Shown: positions 11,401 to 20,329 of the stretch, in pieces
How the letters are laid out: each line of letters begins with the position of its first letter
Numbering within the stretch: the first letter of the stretch is position 1
Assembly: GCA_021186555.1 (NCBI GenBank)
Contig: JAJKFL010000004.1
Coordinates: forward strand, 40,220,351 to 40,284,350
Direction of reading: 5' to 3'
Origin: Reticulitermes speratus
Lineage: Eukaryota > Arthropoda > Insecta > Blattodea > Rhinotermitidae
DNA length: 64,000 nucleotides
Program-made: the position numbers and the translations under genes
Notes under the pieces: model-generated
What the model was told of the DNA's origin: nothing
Databases searched by the model: none
What the model saw: the letters and a program-made list of their open reading frames with translations, nothing else

Positions 11401-14400
11401 GTAAAAAGACTCGTTAAAAGTCTTTTTACAAGATTTTAACTTATAATATATAAGTTTTAAAGTGCCGATAGAATATTTTAAATCATGTGTTTGAAGTGAC
11501 TGTAGCTTTTAGCAAAAAACCCCCTGACGATGATCCTAGGATCGAAACACGTGTAGGGGTACAATTTTAACAATTTTAATAATAAAGCTACTTAAAAAGT
11601 GGTTTTAGTGTGCATCAGTTGGTCTGTAACTTAATTTAATATGACGAAGATGCACGGTGTCAACAGTGTGAAATTGGTACCTATCTTCCAAACAACACCA
11701 TAGCATGTGTGGAAGACGCTGCATTCATTATATGTTAGTGCAAATTATTGGATTGTTCAATGGGTTTTGTCTAATAATAGATATCTACTTGTACCAGGAT
11801 TGTTAGGCGCAAAACGGGAGCAGTGGCTTCAATTGCGCTCGGAGATTGAGGCTGTGACAGACAACTGGCTCACGCTTGCTATTAAGTGCTTGACACTAAT
11901 TAACTCCAGGTGAGCAATTACAAATCAGTTAATAGATTTAATAAGTATCAGTAATACAGTAAGCTGCGTACGGACTGTTGCATCAGCTCTGACATGTACA
12001 TAAGTAACGTGAGGGTGTGTTATTCTTATATCCATTATTTCAACATGAATATCCAAAACAACAAGATTGCGCACGGTGTACTCCATGACGAAGTACACAG
12101 CCTTCACCACGGTGTTCTTTACGTTCAAAATGTCGTAAGGTTTCTTGGTAGATATGTAAAAGTAATTTCAGTTATGCTCATAGGGGAAGTACGGCCTTCC
12201 CTGCTTTGATTTCCTCAGAACTCACAAATTCTCAATCCCATTATGTGCACATCTCTTATACTGAATATCACCCAAATTGGCCAGTGAATGTAGAAAGTAT
12301 GGGTAGAAATTCATTTGCACCGTGTAAGTATGTATGGCTTTCACTGCGCCAATTTTTATGAAACTTGCAGCGCAATAAATTTTTGTGCACATCTCCATTA
12401 CTGAATTTTATCCAAGTCAGACAAAAAACTAGAAAATAGGGACAGAATCCCATTTACGCCCGTAAGTAACATGTGACTTTTGCTGTGCCCATTTTCGTGA
12501 AACTTGCTTGTAGAGGACACCGATAGACAGATTTGTGTGAACATTCCACACTCTTTGCAACAACTGAAAGGCATTATTCGAAGAGAAATTGTTAACACAC
12601 TGTTGTATGTAAGGTGCAAGGCCTGCATAGAAGCATGAAATGGGCACATTGAAGCTTTGCAGGGGAAAGAAAATGGAATCAAAGTTCGTGCCAGATGCAG
12701 ATTTCCTATGCAGTAATACTTAGACAATGGCTGCAGTGCCCAGGGAATGTAGTTGAGTCCTGCTGATTACAAACTTCTGCAAAAAGTCTTTATGAGATAT
12801 GTGATATATAAACCCATTTGATGATGATGATGATGATATATTTTTATTATTGTAAAGGTAAAGGTAAAGTTCTCCCTATAACAGGCCATGAAGGCCCAGA
12901 GGTTAAGTAGAGGTATAGCTCTACTCTTTCTTTAACCCTGGCACTAGTTGAGGGCGGGTAGTCAACTCCGCGCCCCGGCCGCTTTACCCCCGGGAAAGAG
13001 ACCCGGTAGTCATTGTATAGGAGGCTGGGTGGGCCCCAGGGCCGGTCTGATTGGGTGTGGAAAATCTCGCCCCACCGGGATTCGATCCCCGGACCGTCCA
13101 GCTCGTAGCGAGTCGCTATACCGACTGAGCTATCGTGGCCCACTTTTATTATTATAATACTTTATTATTTTTTCCCTTGTGTTCCTACTTCCATCATCTC
13201 CCAAAAAAATTTTTTTGCCTGTCTTCTTTCAGGACTCTCCACACTTACTCTCTCCTTTGTTGCCCAACTCCTAATCCTCCTGCTTCTATATCATTGACCA
13301 TATTTCCCCATATAACTTCACTCTTATACCTGAAGATGGAGGCAGAAGGTTGCTCTTAAATGTTGGTACCTAGCTCTCAAACTACTCAAAATTGCATCCC
13401 AAAAGACAGAAATTTTCAAATTTTATGAAACTCTTAAGCAAACGAAACTACGAAGGAATTGCAGTATAGTGCAATGCATTGAGTTTTGCCATCATCTGAG
13501 CTGTGGCGCTGTGTCATACGGTAGAAATTTGTGATGTCTTGGCGAACATACTGCTTCCTTAATTTTCTGCCCAGAAGACGGAGGCAGTGCTTTTCTCCGA
13601 AAACATCAGTAAATTTGTACCAGAATATATAGTGTCACATCCCAGAAGATGTGATCTTCTTTGTACACACTGAGGGAGGCATTATTTCTCTGTGCATGTG
13701 GGCTCCCCGTAACTGTTTTCCAAGTGCCAGCTAAACCAGCCTGATGTACTGTAAGTGATCCAGTGTTTAATCGCACACTTACTCTTGCTTCACCAGGTCA
13801 AACTGTGTAAATGTCCTGGTCACAACTACACAACTGGTTCCTGCACTAGCTAAGGTTCTACTCTTTGGACTAGGAGGAATTTTCCCAATTGAGAACATTT
13901 ACTCTGCTACCAAGATAGGTAAGTAGTAAAATTGACACTCATGAGTCTTGAGGTTTTTACAGTGGTGAAATTGAGGTTTCTAGTTTGTGTGATGTGATGC
14001 TGTGTTGGGTGAATGGTCCTTTCAAAATGTTGGGAACCTCAACCAGTGATGCAATGTTACATCCCAAAGACTGGACTCCTCAAATTGACCTTTCCATTTA
14101 CCATGACGTCTGTAACATCTGCTGTGCGTTGCACCTGGCTGCCTGTACGACGGCTGTTACGGACCTCCATCACGATTAGCAAAGTATGGAGATAAAACTG
14201 AACAGTGTCTTCTTCTTATTATTATTCTACTTCTTCTTCTTATTCTTCTTCTTCTTCTATGGCATTTCGGTCCTTTGAGTTTGACCTTAGCCTTCCTTGT
14301 GATTCTTGCCCATTCGAGTCTATCTTGCGCTTTGTACATCCATCTCTTAATTCCTAATGTTCTTCTATGAGTTTGGACGTCATCAAACCATCTTAATTTA

Positions 14401-16672
14401 GGTCTGCCAATTTTCCGCTTTTTAACCAGTTTGGCATTCAGAATCTTCTTTGGTAATCTAAAATCCTCCATTCGAACCACATGGCCCAGCCACTCCAATC
14501 TTCTAGTTTTAATATCTGATATAATATTAGTGTCCTTATATATTCTTTTTGGAGTTCAAAGTTAGTTCTAATTCCTCAAACTCCATTTTTGCACTTGGGA
14601 CCGTAAATTTTCCTTAGTATTTTCCTTTCCACTGAACAGTGTAATATATGGAATTAGTAGACATTTCAGTAACAAAAAGCAGGAATATCTGAGAGTGAGA
14701 TTAACGAACTTGAAGCAGGCAGTAAGAATGGAAATATTACAAGATTTGTAAGGAATTTAAGAAGGGTGATCTTACAGATTTGCACAGTATTTTGATGATT
14801 ACACATGCTGTTCTGTTTAATCATGATGAGTAGATGGTAGTACAAGTGTCATGTCTTGATGCAGTTGCAGTCTTGTCTGCCAGTTACTTTGTGTATTATC
14901 TGTCATACGTGTAGCGTTGCTGCTTATTGATGCACTGTTGTAGGGAAGGAGAGTTGTTTTGAGCGTATTGTAACAAGATTTGGGCGCAAGTGTACGTACG
15001 TTGTGGTGGGAGATGGCAGGATGAGGAAGCTGCTGCCAAGCAGGTAATAAAAAAATTTGAGGTACTTAGAGTGTAATATGCAACATGTAACCATTTTGTC
15101 CTCTGGAAAGTGACACTATGTAGTCTGGTAGAAAGTTACTGACTGTTGGTAGAATGTAATGCTTCTTCTGTCCTTAAGACAGGGGGAGCATGTTCCCAAA
15201 AAATGTCAGTCAGTTTGTTCCAAATTACACAGCCTTGTACCCCAGGAGACAGTATTCTTTAGCTGTGTTATTTATACATCTTAAGTAATTCATTGCTGCA
15301 AGCGTTAGAGTTTCTGCTTCATTCTGATTGGTTTATTTTTAGTAAGATGTTAATAGGTTACTGGGCTGGGATAGCGTAGTCGGTATAGCGACTCGCTACA
15401 GGCTGGATGGTCCGGGGATCGAATCCCGGTGGGGGCGAGATTTTCAGCACCCGTCCAGACCGGCCCTGGGGCATGGCGTTGACCACCCACCCCCATCTAG
15501 AGCCGAGGATAAAGAAGGAGTCGAGCTATACCTCTACTCCCCCCTCTGGGCCTTCATGGCATGTTATAGGGTGAACTTTAAATTTTACGTTAAGGGGTAA
15601 CTACACTGTATGAAAGGATTTGGGATAAGAAAATTGTGGCAAAATCACAGAATCCTTGCAATACCAGAATAAAAAAATTATTTTGATAAAATTTGATACT
15701 GCCAAAGAGGCACAAAACTCACGTTTTATGTCCACTGTACCTTTCCCATACATTGTCATTTTTGAGGTATCAGTGGTATTTAGGCTGTTAACTGATGACC
15801 CAAGAATCTAGATGTAATAACTGAGTGAACACACCAGAGTGATGTGCTATATTTGCGTTGTGTAAATTGTTTTTCCTCCTGCACAACAGATGTGACTTAG
15901 CTAGTGGGGGATGGAACTGGCCAGTGATAGTTGAAGTTTACTTCGATCTGGGAAACTTATTGAGATACAACACTGTCAGGGTTGCTTGTCACTAATTGGG
16001 ACTGATAAACCTGTCACGAACCTCAGAATCCGTTTTCAATGTAAATTGCTATTTTTGGTCTCAGAAACTAGTGAAGTACCAGTAATAAAAATATAAAAAA
16101 CCTCGAAAAGTGTGAAAAGCATGGGAGTTTATTTTTAATAAAATTTTTAAACTATTTTGGAAGTGTAAAATGCATGAAATGATTGAAGGGGAATCTCACT
16201 CCACAAAGCACCAAAGCAGTCAACCTCAAGCTGAGAGTCATTTGTGCAATAGCAGGAGAGTGGAGGAAGCTGATTTGCCAGACACTTGGTCTAATGGCAG
16301 TTTGTCAGAACCAGTCAAGAGGTTGAAACAATGGTTTTAAAATACTGGTAGGTGATCACGAAAGGAGAAATGTTTGAACATTGATGTGCATGATTTTCAA
16401 GGCCGTCTTTTATGTTCCAAGTAGAACTTGACTGCTTGACTGTCAAGATGAAGGCATCATGGTCCTGTGAAACTTCAGGAATTGCTCGGCAAATGACAGA
16501 ATTGCAGAGAACTTTATTCTTCATCTCTGTACTGTATCACATTTTACTGCAACTGTGTGTGAATTCTGTATGTTACCTGCTTCATTTACAGCTCAACTTT
16601 CCATTCTGGCGAATATCGAGTCATAGCGACACGGCTGCCCTCTACAATGCTCTTGAGATGGACTTCTTATGA
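1519..16672 (+). CDS. eya: eyes absent (eya), 3' part of the gene, nine exons in the window
   Basis: Spliced gene span. EYA is a transcriptional coactivator of the Six/So–Dac retinal determination network, with a C-terminal HAD-type protein tyrosine phosphatase domain. Joining the exons at 1519-1757, 4462-4673, 6661-6944, 8465-8554, 9170-9389, 11798-11909, 13797-13918, 14944-15043 and 16592-16672 gives a Ser/Gly/Tyr/Ala-rich transactivation region. After it comes the whole EYA domain: [20 protein letters not shown] with the catalytic aspartates, [29 protein letters not shown], the [17 protein letters not shown] block, VVVGDG and the terminal [12 protein letters not shown]. Splice phases agree at every junction only if bases are missing in two exons (see findings). 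The N-terminal exons lie outside the window. Recognition of the gene is very secure; whether the frameshifts are real is not. Confidence 0.95.
1812..2629. repeat. minisatellite, about 40-43-bp units, about 20 copies
   Basis: Tandem units built on TTGAGCATAAAGCTCTGAAA and TTTTAGTAYGAAGT. Two main variants alternate (GAATTGAGCAT / GACTTGAAGCAT, and CTCTG / CTGTTTG). It starts only about 55 bp after the donor of the eya exon ending at 1757. Confidence 0.95.
3200..4415 (-). mobile_element. hammerhead-bearing foldback element (Penelope-like, non-autonomous), with a nested MITE
   Basis: Inverted ends: ATCAACCAATAAATGCACAA at 3208 matches the complement of the end near 4340-4375. The asymmetric tail with the GCACGGT motif is at 4391-4397. 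Possible TSD TCAAATC at 3193-3199 and 4416-4422, which is weak because its neighbours have drifted. A hammerhead-like motif on the minus strand at 3262-3303 reads CTGAAGA, T, stem GGCAA/TTGCC, GAA, ACAG/ATGT, A, GGGG. A TA-flanked MITE (3351-3701) lies inside. Confidence 0.65.
3351..3701. mobile_element. pogo/Tigger-like MITE
   Basis: Terminal inverted repeats CAGTGATACCTCGGCTAACG at the left and its near-perfect complement at the right (...GCCGAGGTATCACTC), with TA on both sides. Sub-repeats of CGGCTAACGA also occur inside. Non-coding, about 350 bp, nested in the 3.2-4.4 kb foldback element. Confidence 0.8.
4462..4673 (+). CDS. eya: eya exon, Tyr/Ala/Ser-rich segment with two apparent frame breaks
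   Basis: Begins [19 protein letters not shown] after a CAG acceptor at 4461 in phase 0, and runs to SYSPYA. The reading frame must then change. [12 protein letters not shown] stretch follows in the next frame, then [15 protein letters not shown] in the third, ending in phase 1 at a GGTAAC donor. That last phase is the one the next exon needs. Both changes sit at GGG runs (about 4584-4586 and 4614-4616), and one extra G in each restores the frame. The length is 212 nt, where 3n+1 is required. Confidence 0.85.
5075..5345 (-). mobile_element. LINE ORF2 3' fragment
   Basis: Minus-strand translation, with one frame change, gives [19 protein letters not shown] followed by [17 protein letters not shown] and [17 protein letters not shown]. 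This is the C-terminal tail typical of non-LTR retrotransposon polyproteins. An (AT)n run at about 5372-5400 follows. Confidence 0.6.
5411..6060 (+). mobile_element. tRNA-derived SINE interrupted by a hAT MITE
   Basis: The SINE head (GCTGGGATAGTACGAGTATA, box-A-like AGTCGGTATAGTG) stops at 5444 and resumes at 5800 with GCTAGGCTGCAAGCTGG. A body with CCCACTCTGGGGCCTACCC runs to about 6060. The two halves belong to the same family as the copies at 12.9 and 15.4 kb. Confidence 0.75.
5445..5791. mobile_element. hAT-type MITE
   Basis: Ends CAGGGGTGACCAAACC ... GTTTGGCCACCCCTG are inverted repeats. A perfect 8-bp target duplication GTATAGTG lies at 5437-5444 and 5792-5799. An 8-bp duplication is the hAT signature. 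Non-coding, 347 bp, inserted into the SINE described above. Confidence 0.92.
6130..6366 (+). mobile_element. diverged tRNA-derived SINE
   Basis: AGTAGCGCAGTCAGTATAAC (box A) and GGGGTTCGAATCC (box B) are followed by a SINE body ending with CTTCATGGCATGG. It lies 295 bp upstream of the eya exon that opens the phosphatase domain. Confidence 0.7.
6661..6944 (+). CDS. eya: eya exon: linker and start of the EYA phosphatase domain
   Basis: Acceptor TTCCTACAG at 6660; enters in phase 1 ([13 protein letters not shown]). A Gly/Arg/Ser-rich basic linker (about residues 20-70 of the exon) precedes [20 protein letters not shown], the HAD motif I. By family knowledge, its first Asp is the nucleophile of the tyrosine phosphatase. 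It ends TRYGK at a GGTATT donor in phase 0. The 284 nt plus one carried base make 95 codons exactly, with no break. Confidence 0.96.
7206..7738 (+). mobile_element. hammerhead-bearing foldback element (Penelope-like, non-autonomous)
   Basis: Near-perfect palindrome (arms about 7247-7480 and 7496-7735, centre about 7488), with 11-bp target duplication TACTTGGAGAA at 7195-7205 and 7739-7749. A tail of about 40 bp outside the palindrome, present only at the left end, carries CACCGTGCAT. Each arm holds a hammerhead-like motif; the one on the + strand (7614-7659) is intact. Non-coding. Confidence 0.85.
7614..7659 (+). ncRNA. hammerhead ribozyme-like motif
   Basis: C3-A9 core CTGATGA at 7620-7626; one extra T; stem II GGCTT/AAGCC (7628-7632 with 7638-7642); GAA at 7643-7645; stem III ACAT/ATGT (7646-7653); cleavage-site A at 7654; stem I GGGG (7655-7658) pairing with CCCC (7616-7619). 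The partner motif on the minus strand (7318-7362) has a mutated stem III (ACAT/ACGC). The extra base between A9 and stem II occurs in every copy in the window and could lower activity. Confidence 0.75.
8465..8554 (+). CDS. eya: eya exon, 30 codons of the EYA domain
   Basis: Short phase 0-0 exon: CTCTGCAG acceptor, then [20 protein letters not shown] and [10 protein letters not shown], then a GTATGT donor. It continues directly from TRYGK of the previous exon and into [10 protein letters not shown] of the next, as in the family. It is too short to appear as a long open frame. Confidence 0.95.
8670..8862. repeat. minisatellite, 16-bp unit, about 12 copies
   Basis: Units of GCAAACATATAGGTAC with R/Y variants (GTAC, GTGC). 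It lies about 115 bp after the eya exon ending at 8554. The long minus-strand open frames here only reflect the stop-free repeat. Confidence 0.95.
9170..9389 (+). CDS. eya: eya exon, central EYA domain
   Basis: Acceptor TTGTTGCAG. It reads [39 protein letters not shown] and [20 protein letters not shown], then [10 protein letters not shown], and leaves one base (phase 1) before a GTTGGT donor. The donor is weak but is the only one matching the next exon's phase. The 220 nt have no break. Confidence 0.95.
9390..11189. other. eya intron without recognisable genes
   Basis: No coding signal. Short relics of a dispersed family (CCTGAAGATGAAG near 8985 and 10173, and GTCACAT...CAGAAGACT near 9640) are present. 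The rest is unassigned. Confidence 0.5.
11202..11672 (-). mobile_element. hammerhead-bearing foldback element (Penelope-like, non-autonomous)
   Basis: Almost perfect inverted arms of about 200 bp (11203-11408 and 11418-11633). Twelve-bp target duplication ATTGGTACCTAT at 11190-11201 and 11673-11684. The one-sided tail at the right, ATGCACGGTGTCAACAGTG at 11650-11668, fills the space between the palindrome and the TSD. A hammerhead-like motif sits in each arm (11271-11310 minus, 11518-11560 plus). Confidence 0.9.
11518..11560 (+). ncRNA. hammerhead ribozyme-like motif, N7=C variant
   Basis: Core CTGACGA (position 7 is free in hammerheads), extra T, stem II GATC/GATC closing a CTAG loop, GAA, stem III ACAC/GTGT, A, then GGGG pairing with the upstream CCCC. 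All three helices differ in sequence from the 7.6-kb copy yet still pair. The mirror copy on the minus strand (11271-11310) is identical in the core. Confidence 0.75.
11798..11909 (+). CDS. eya: eya exon, EYA domain helix region
   Basis: Acceptor TTGTACCAG. It reads [20 protein letters not shown] and [17 protein letters not shown], ending in phase 2 at GGTGAGC. It starts about 115 bp downstream of a foldback element inserted in the preceding intron. Confidence 0.95.
12853..13142 (-). mobile_element. tRNA-derived SINE, well preserved
   Basis: On the minus strand: GATAGCTCAGTCGGTATAGC (box A) and GGGGATCGAATCCCGG (box B), then a body ending with GCCTTCATGGCCTG and short AAGGTAA units. The antisense open frame is a property of the SINE, not a gene. 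Confidence 0.9.
13797..13918 (+). CDS. eya: eya exon, conserved [17 protein letters not shown] block
   Basis: Acceptor CTTCACCAG. Reads [39 protein letters not shown] and I, ending in phase 1 before a perfect GTAAGT donor. The 122 nt have no break. Confidence 0.95.
14157..14640 (-). mobile_element. LINE ORF2 C-terminal fragment
   Basis: Minus-strand frame with [34 protein letters not shown] and [16 protein letters not shown], the usual tail after the reverse transcriptase of a non-LTR element. 5' truncated, with a (TTC)n stretch at its 3' side. Confidence 0.7.
14944..15043 (+). CDS. eya: eya exon with a one-base frame break after VVVGDGR
   Basis: Acceptor TGTTGTAG. Reads [19 protein letters not shown] and VVVGDGR, after which the expected DEEAAAKQ lies in the next frame. 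One extra G at 15019-15020 (AGG to AGGG) restores it. The length is 100 nt, but phase 1 in and phase 0 out require 101, so the break is independent of any homology. The GDG motif is the HAD acidic motif of the phosphatase. Confidence 0.9.
15360..15592 (+). mobile_element. tRNA-derived SINE
   Basis: GATAGCGTAGTCGGTATAGC (box A), GGGGATCGAATCCCGG (box B), and a body ending CTTCATGGCATGTTATAGGG. Same family as the minus-strand copy at 12.9 kb, in opposite orientation. Confidence 0.88.
16592..16672 (+). CDS. eya: eya terminal exon
   Basis: CTTCATTTACAG acceptor, then [20 protein letters not shown] and LEMDFL, stop TGA at 16670-16672. This is the conserved EYA C-terminus, in phase 0. Confidence 0.96.
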   Translation, partial: LNFPFWRISSHSDTAALYNALEMDFL

Positions 16673-18310
16673 TGTGGAGTATTGTGTGAGGTGAGAATGT
16701 TCTGAAAACAAACTGTGATTTAAGTCATGGGCGCATGTGTATGTGTGTGTACGTGGGTGTTTTGTGTGTGTGAATGTGTGTTGTGCAGTTGAAGGACACG
16801 AACTGCTGAATGGGAAACATAGAATGTAACGTTTTCAAATTAATTGTGTGATAGGGAATGGATGTGGAAACTGTGTGTGAAGGTAAACAGAAGATTTCTA
16901 CAGTTCTTGTCATGTACTGGCAGTGTTTGATGCTTCACATGTCCGTTAGTATAAACGAAGACGTAAATCAACTTGATTTAAAATGCATTTAACATATTTG
17001 TTAACTTGACCAGGTTTTGTCAGCTGTTTCTTGTCAGTATAGTTTTATTCAGTACAACATATTTGTGGAGGCAGATGTAAGACACCTGGATGCTTGACAT
17101 GTGATTGTTAATGCTATTCTTCATACCAGAATCCAAAAGCAGCATTTAGTGTTCTGACTGTGGAATATTTCTTGACAGGATTGGAAGAAATGTGCAAATG
17201 CTTCAGAATGTTTGTCGCAAGATTGCAGGGTGTACAGTATGTCAATGACTGAATTGATCTCATCAGAAAAATTTGAAATATGGTAACTGTGTAAGTTAAA
17301 AGCTGGGATGTCCTACTGTCTGCATTGGCACCATGTATCCAGGGCACAATGGTCAAAGTGTTGAAGGTTATGAGTTTCCAGAATAAAACAATCCAGAAAG
17401 CAAAGATAAGATGGCCCAGTTTTCTTCTGTGTAAATTTAATGACATAAACTTGGATGACCAGCACACAGATTGTTCTCCTAAAGCATATGGCAGTGGTTG
17501 GTTGTTTTGGCCACAGTTATGTTGGCCATTGTCAGATGGCTGAAGTGTAATGTACACAGTTAGAGTGGAGTCATGTATATTAAACATACATTAGACAGGA
17601 GATTGCCCAACATAACTGCAGTGTAATAAGCATGACCTGACGTGAGTTATACAGGTGGGCGTCTTCATAAAAATAATTAAATGAATGTGTAAAACCACAG
17701 TCACTACCAGAATAACAGAAACTTACAAATATAGGCATTATAGAAGATATCTACAGTGTGGTGATCTTATGTAACAGGCCTCCATAGTTAATATCATGCA
17801 GTGTTGGAAAACAAGTACTGTCCTTGTCTGAAAACAGCTTTGATCTTGGCATTATGGGTAGGGTACACTATCTCCAGGCTAACCTTGCAGATGAAATATA
17901 TCGGTTGTGTCAAAAACATAGTCCCTAACACTGCATCAATCTGTTCCCATTAGTTGCTGTTGGTCAGTTTATTACAGATGGAACAATATATAATAATATC
18001 TGTTCACATACACAAGACACAACTACACTTCAGTCCATTATATTTCTAACTAAAATGCACGAGATACTGGTCATAAAACGTCATAACAGTCTGCGTTTGA
18101 TGTACCGTACATTACGTTATCCAACTGTTGTAGTATTCACAGGTCAAAATAATGTTACTAGCAACATGTTTATTTCAGTCATCTGGGCACTTTGCGCCAT
18201 TAAATCATTTTCCAGAAACATCTAAAGACACAGTGAATACTCCCAGGGATGCGTGATTGTCCTCACAGTCTGTGTTTCCCTCTCCACACATTCAAACAGT
18301 GTTACAGCTA
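16673..18310 (+). other. eya 3' UTR and downstream intergenic DNA
   Basis: No coding signal in any frame. The 3' UTR must start here, but I cannot place its end. An AATAAA occurs near 17382, which is only a candidate polyadenylation signal. The rest is AT-rich single-copy-looking sequence. Confidence 0.4.
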
Positions 18311-18318
18311 CAATAGAC

Positions 18319-18838
18319 CAGCGGTATTCAACCTTTTTTGTTCGCGTACCCTCACATAAAATTTCTCTTCAACTTTGTACCCCCAAAGTTGTTGGTGCAT
18401 AATTCAATTATACATAGTCTATAATCTACATCTAAAATAAGTTAAATAAATTACATCAAAAATAATGTATGAAATAATAAGTTTTAAATGAAAAAATGAG
18501 AATCAAGCTATTAAATAACAAATATATTATTGTCTATCATATACAAATTAATAAAGGGACAAAGGTATTTTAGCAAAGCAAAATTATATGCACTATGTGG
18601 AATAAAATGAAACTAGCCGCCCAGATAAGAATCACATTGGGGGGGGGGGGGGAGATGGCGCTTCCAAATCGCGTGTCCTTACGTCCGGGTTTCTTGTGGC
18701 TAACCCTAAATCTGGCCCTGACTATTCAGTGTTTATCATAAAATAATATATTTATCTTTTTTTTTTTTAATTTTACGTACCCCTAAGATGTCTTCGCGTA
18801 CCCCTGGAGGTACGCGTACCTCAGGTTGAATACCACTG
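18319..18838. mobile_element. hAT-type MITE
   Basis: Inverted ends CAGCGGTATTCAACCT ... AGGTTGAATACCACTG. Eight-bp duplication CAATAGAC/CAATAGAG at 18311-18318 and 18839-18846 (one mismatch). Sub-terminal CGCGTACCCCT motifs at both ends. Contains a run of 14 G near 18640. Confidence 0.85.
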
Positions 18839-19859
18839 CAATAGAGTACAATCCATTACAGGCTCTGGTGCTTCCAAGATCAACTGCGAAAGTTTACAAT
18901 GGTCAGACATGGCCAATAACAACTCAGTTTCCAACACTGAGAGCAAAATAAACATGTTAGCTGGTACTCTCATGCAAAAGTGAGAATGAAGCCTGCAGAA
19001 CACCAGCAGATGAGTGACATTTAACAAATCCGCTGAACGAAGTGCCGTGTGTATGAGCATGCTAGCGTGTCATTATCAGTGTTACAGGATTTGATACCGG
19101 AGATCTGTTCATAGGTCAGAATTGACCACATAATTCCTTCCTTCCTAGGGTATACAGCTGCCTGCCTGTGACATTATTGGCATCCGAACTTTTTATGGCA
19201 AAGGGCCACACCTGTTGCTGTGGACTGGTTGGGGAGCTGCATGCAGAAAGATAACAATATGTGGTATACCTAACTGCCTAAAGTATTATGTAATTTTTAT
19301 AGTATACCTTATAATACAACCTGGCGGGCCACAGGTTGGTGGCCCATGTGTATCTAATTGTAAGACAGGCAGTTGTTTTGAGTATCAAAAGAACGTGGTT
19401 CTTATGTGGGAAGGTTACCTATACTAGTACCTTAATAAAGTCACACTCCAGTACAGAGTATTCCTCTCCTGATACATAGTCTGGCACCATTTGACTTCTC
19501 CAGAATAGAAGGCTTTACCAGAAACAGTGCTACTGCCAGAATTGTTGTTCTTGTCTGTGTAATTGGGCCTCCTCTAAATTGTGTTGCTTCATTACAAGTG
19601 CTGAAGATTCTGTTCTTTTGTCTGATTATTTAAAATCCTGTCTAAGATAATGGGTTTGCAGTGGTCTCTATATAGAAAGGTAAGTCAAATGAAAACCTTA
19701 TGAATTTGTTACCAGCAAATTTAGTTTGTGGGGGTAGGGGGCTGTTCAGTACAGCTTTGTCACTTTACAGATCATTATTATCATGTAATTCTGACTCTTG
19801 CTGATAACCTGCCCTGCCTACGGCTGCACACAATGGGGTATATTTCCTTCTTCTTCACC

Positions 19860-19880
19860 CCCCCCCCCCCCCCCCCCCCC
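19860..19880. repeat. poly-C run
   Basis: More than 20 consecutive C. Length is unreliable in any assembly. Confidence 0.9.
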
Positions 19881-20038
19881 ATACACACACACTTTTAAGG
19901 TTTTCAGCTGACTTGCTTTAATATGCACCCTTACATTTCCTTTGGCTGAATGTATTACAGTTGGGGAACTGTTAAATGCAAATTCTAAAACTTATGAGCT
20001 AATTCTCAAGTCAAATTTCTCACATGCCTGTGATTTAA

Positions 20039-20329
20039 CACATTCACTGCCGAGGGTGTTAAATTGCCATTGATTTATTGAATGTTAAACAACTATTGCA
20101 TCATCTTATAAATTATAAAATATAATTATATATAAAATGCATATATGTTTTCTAGTTGTCAGCTAGGGATTAATAAAGACGTAAAATATGTTTCCTGAAA
20201 GAACTTACTGTGTGCGTAGCCTATTTAAGGCAAAAGAGCAGAGTAAACTTTAGATCGACTAAAGTTGACTCTGGCAAATTAAAACGTAAATACTTAAATC
20301 GACCATGGTCGACTTTGGCAGTGAATGTG
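20039..20329. mobile_element. TTAA-flanked MITE (piggyBac-like)
   Basis: CACATTCACTGCC at the left and GGCAGTGAATGTG at the right are perfect inverted repeats, with TTAA at 20035-20038 and 20330-20333. Non-coding, 291 bp. Confidence 0.8.

Noticed and set aside
13085..13142. tRNA gene
   Set aside because: Box A and box B belong to a SINE head; the tRNA-like fold is incomplete and the body continues as a SINE.
12847..13157. Open frames over [10 protein letters not shown]... / [16 protein letters not shown]
   Set aside because: Translation of a tRNA-derived SINE; such peptides are common spurious predictions.
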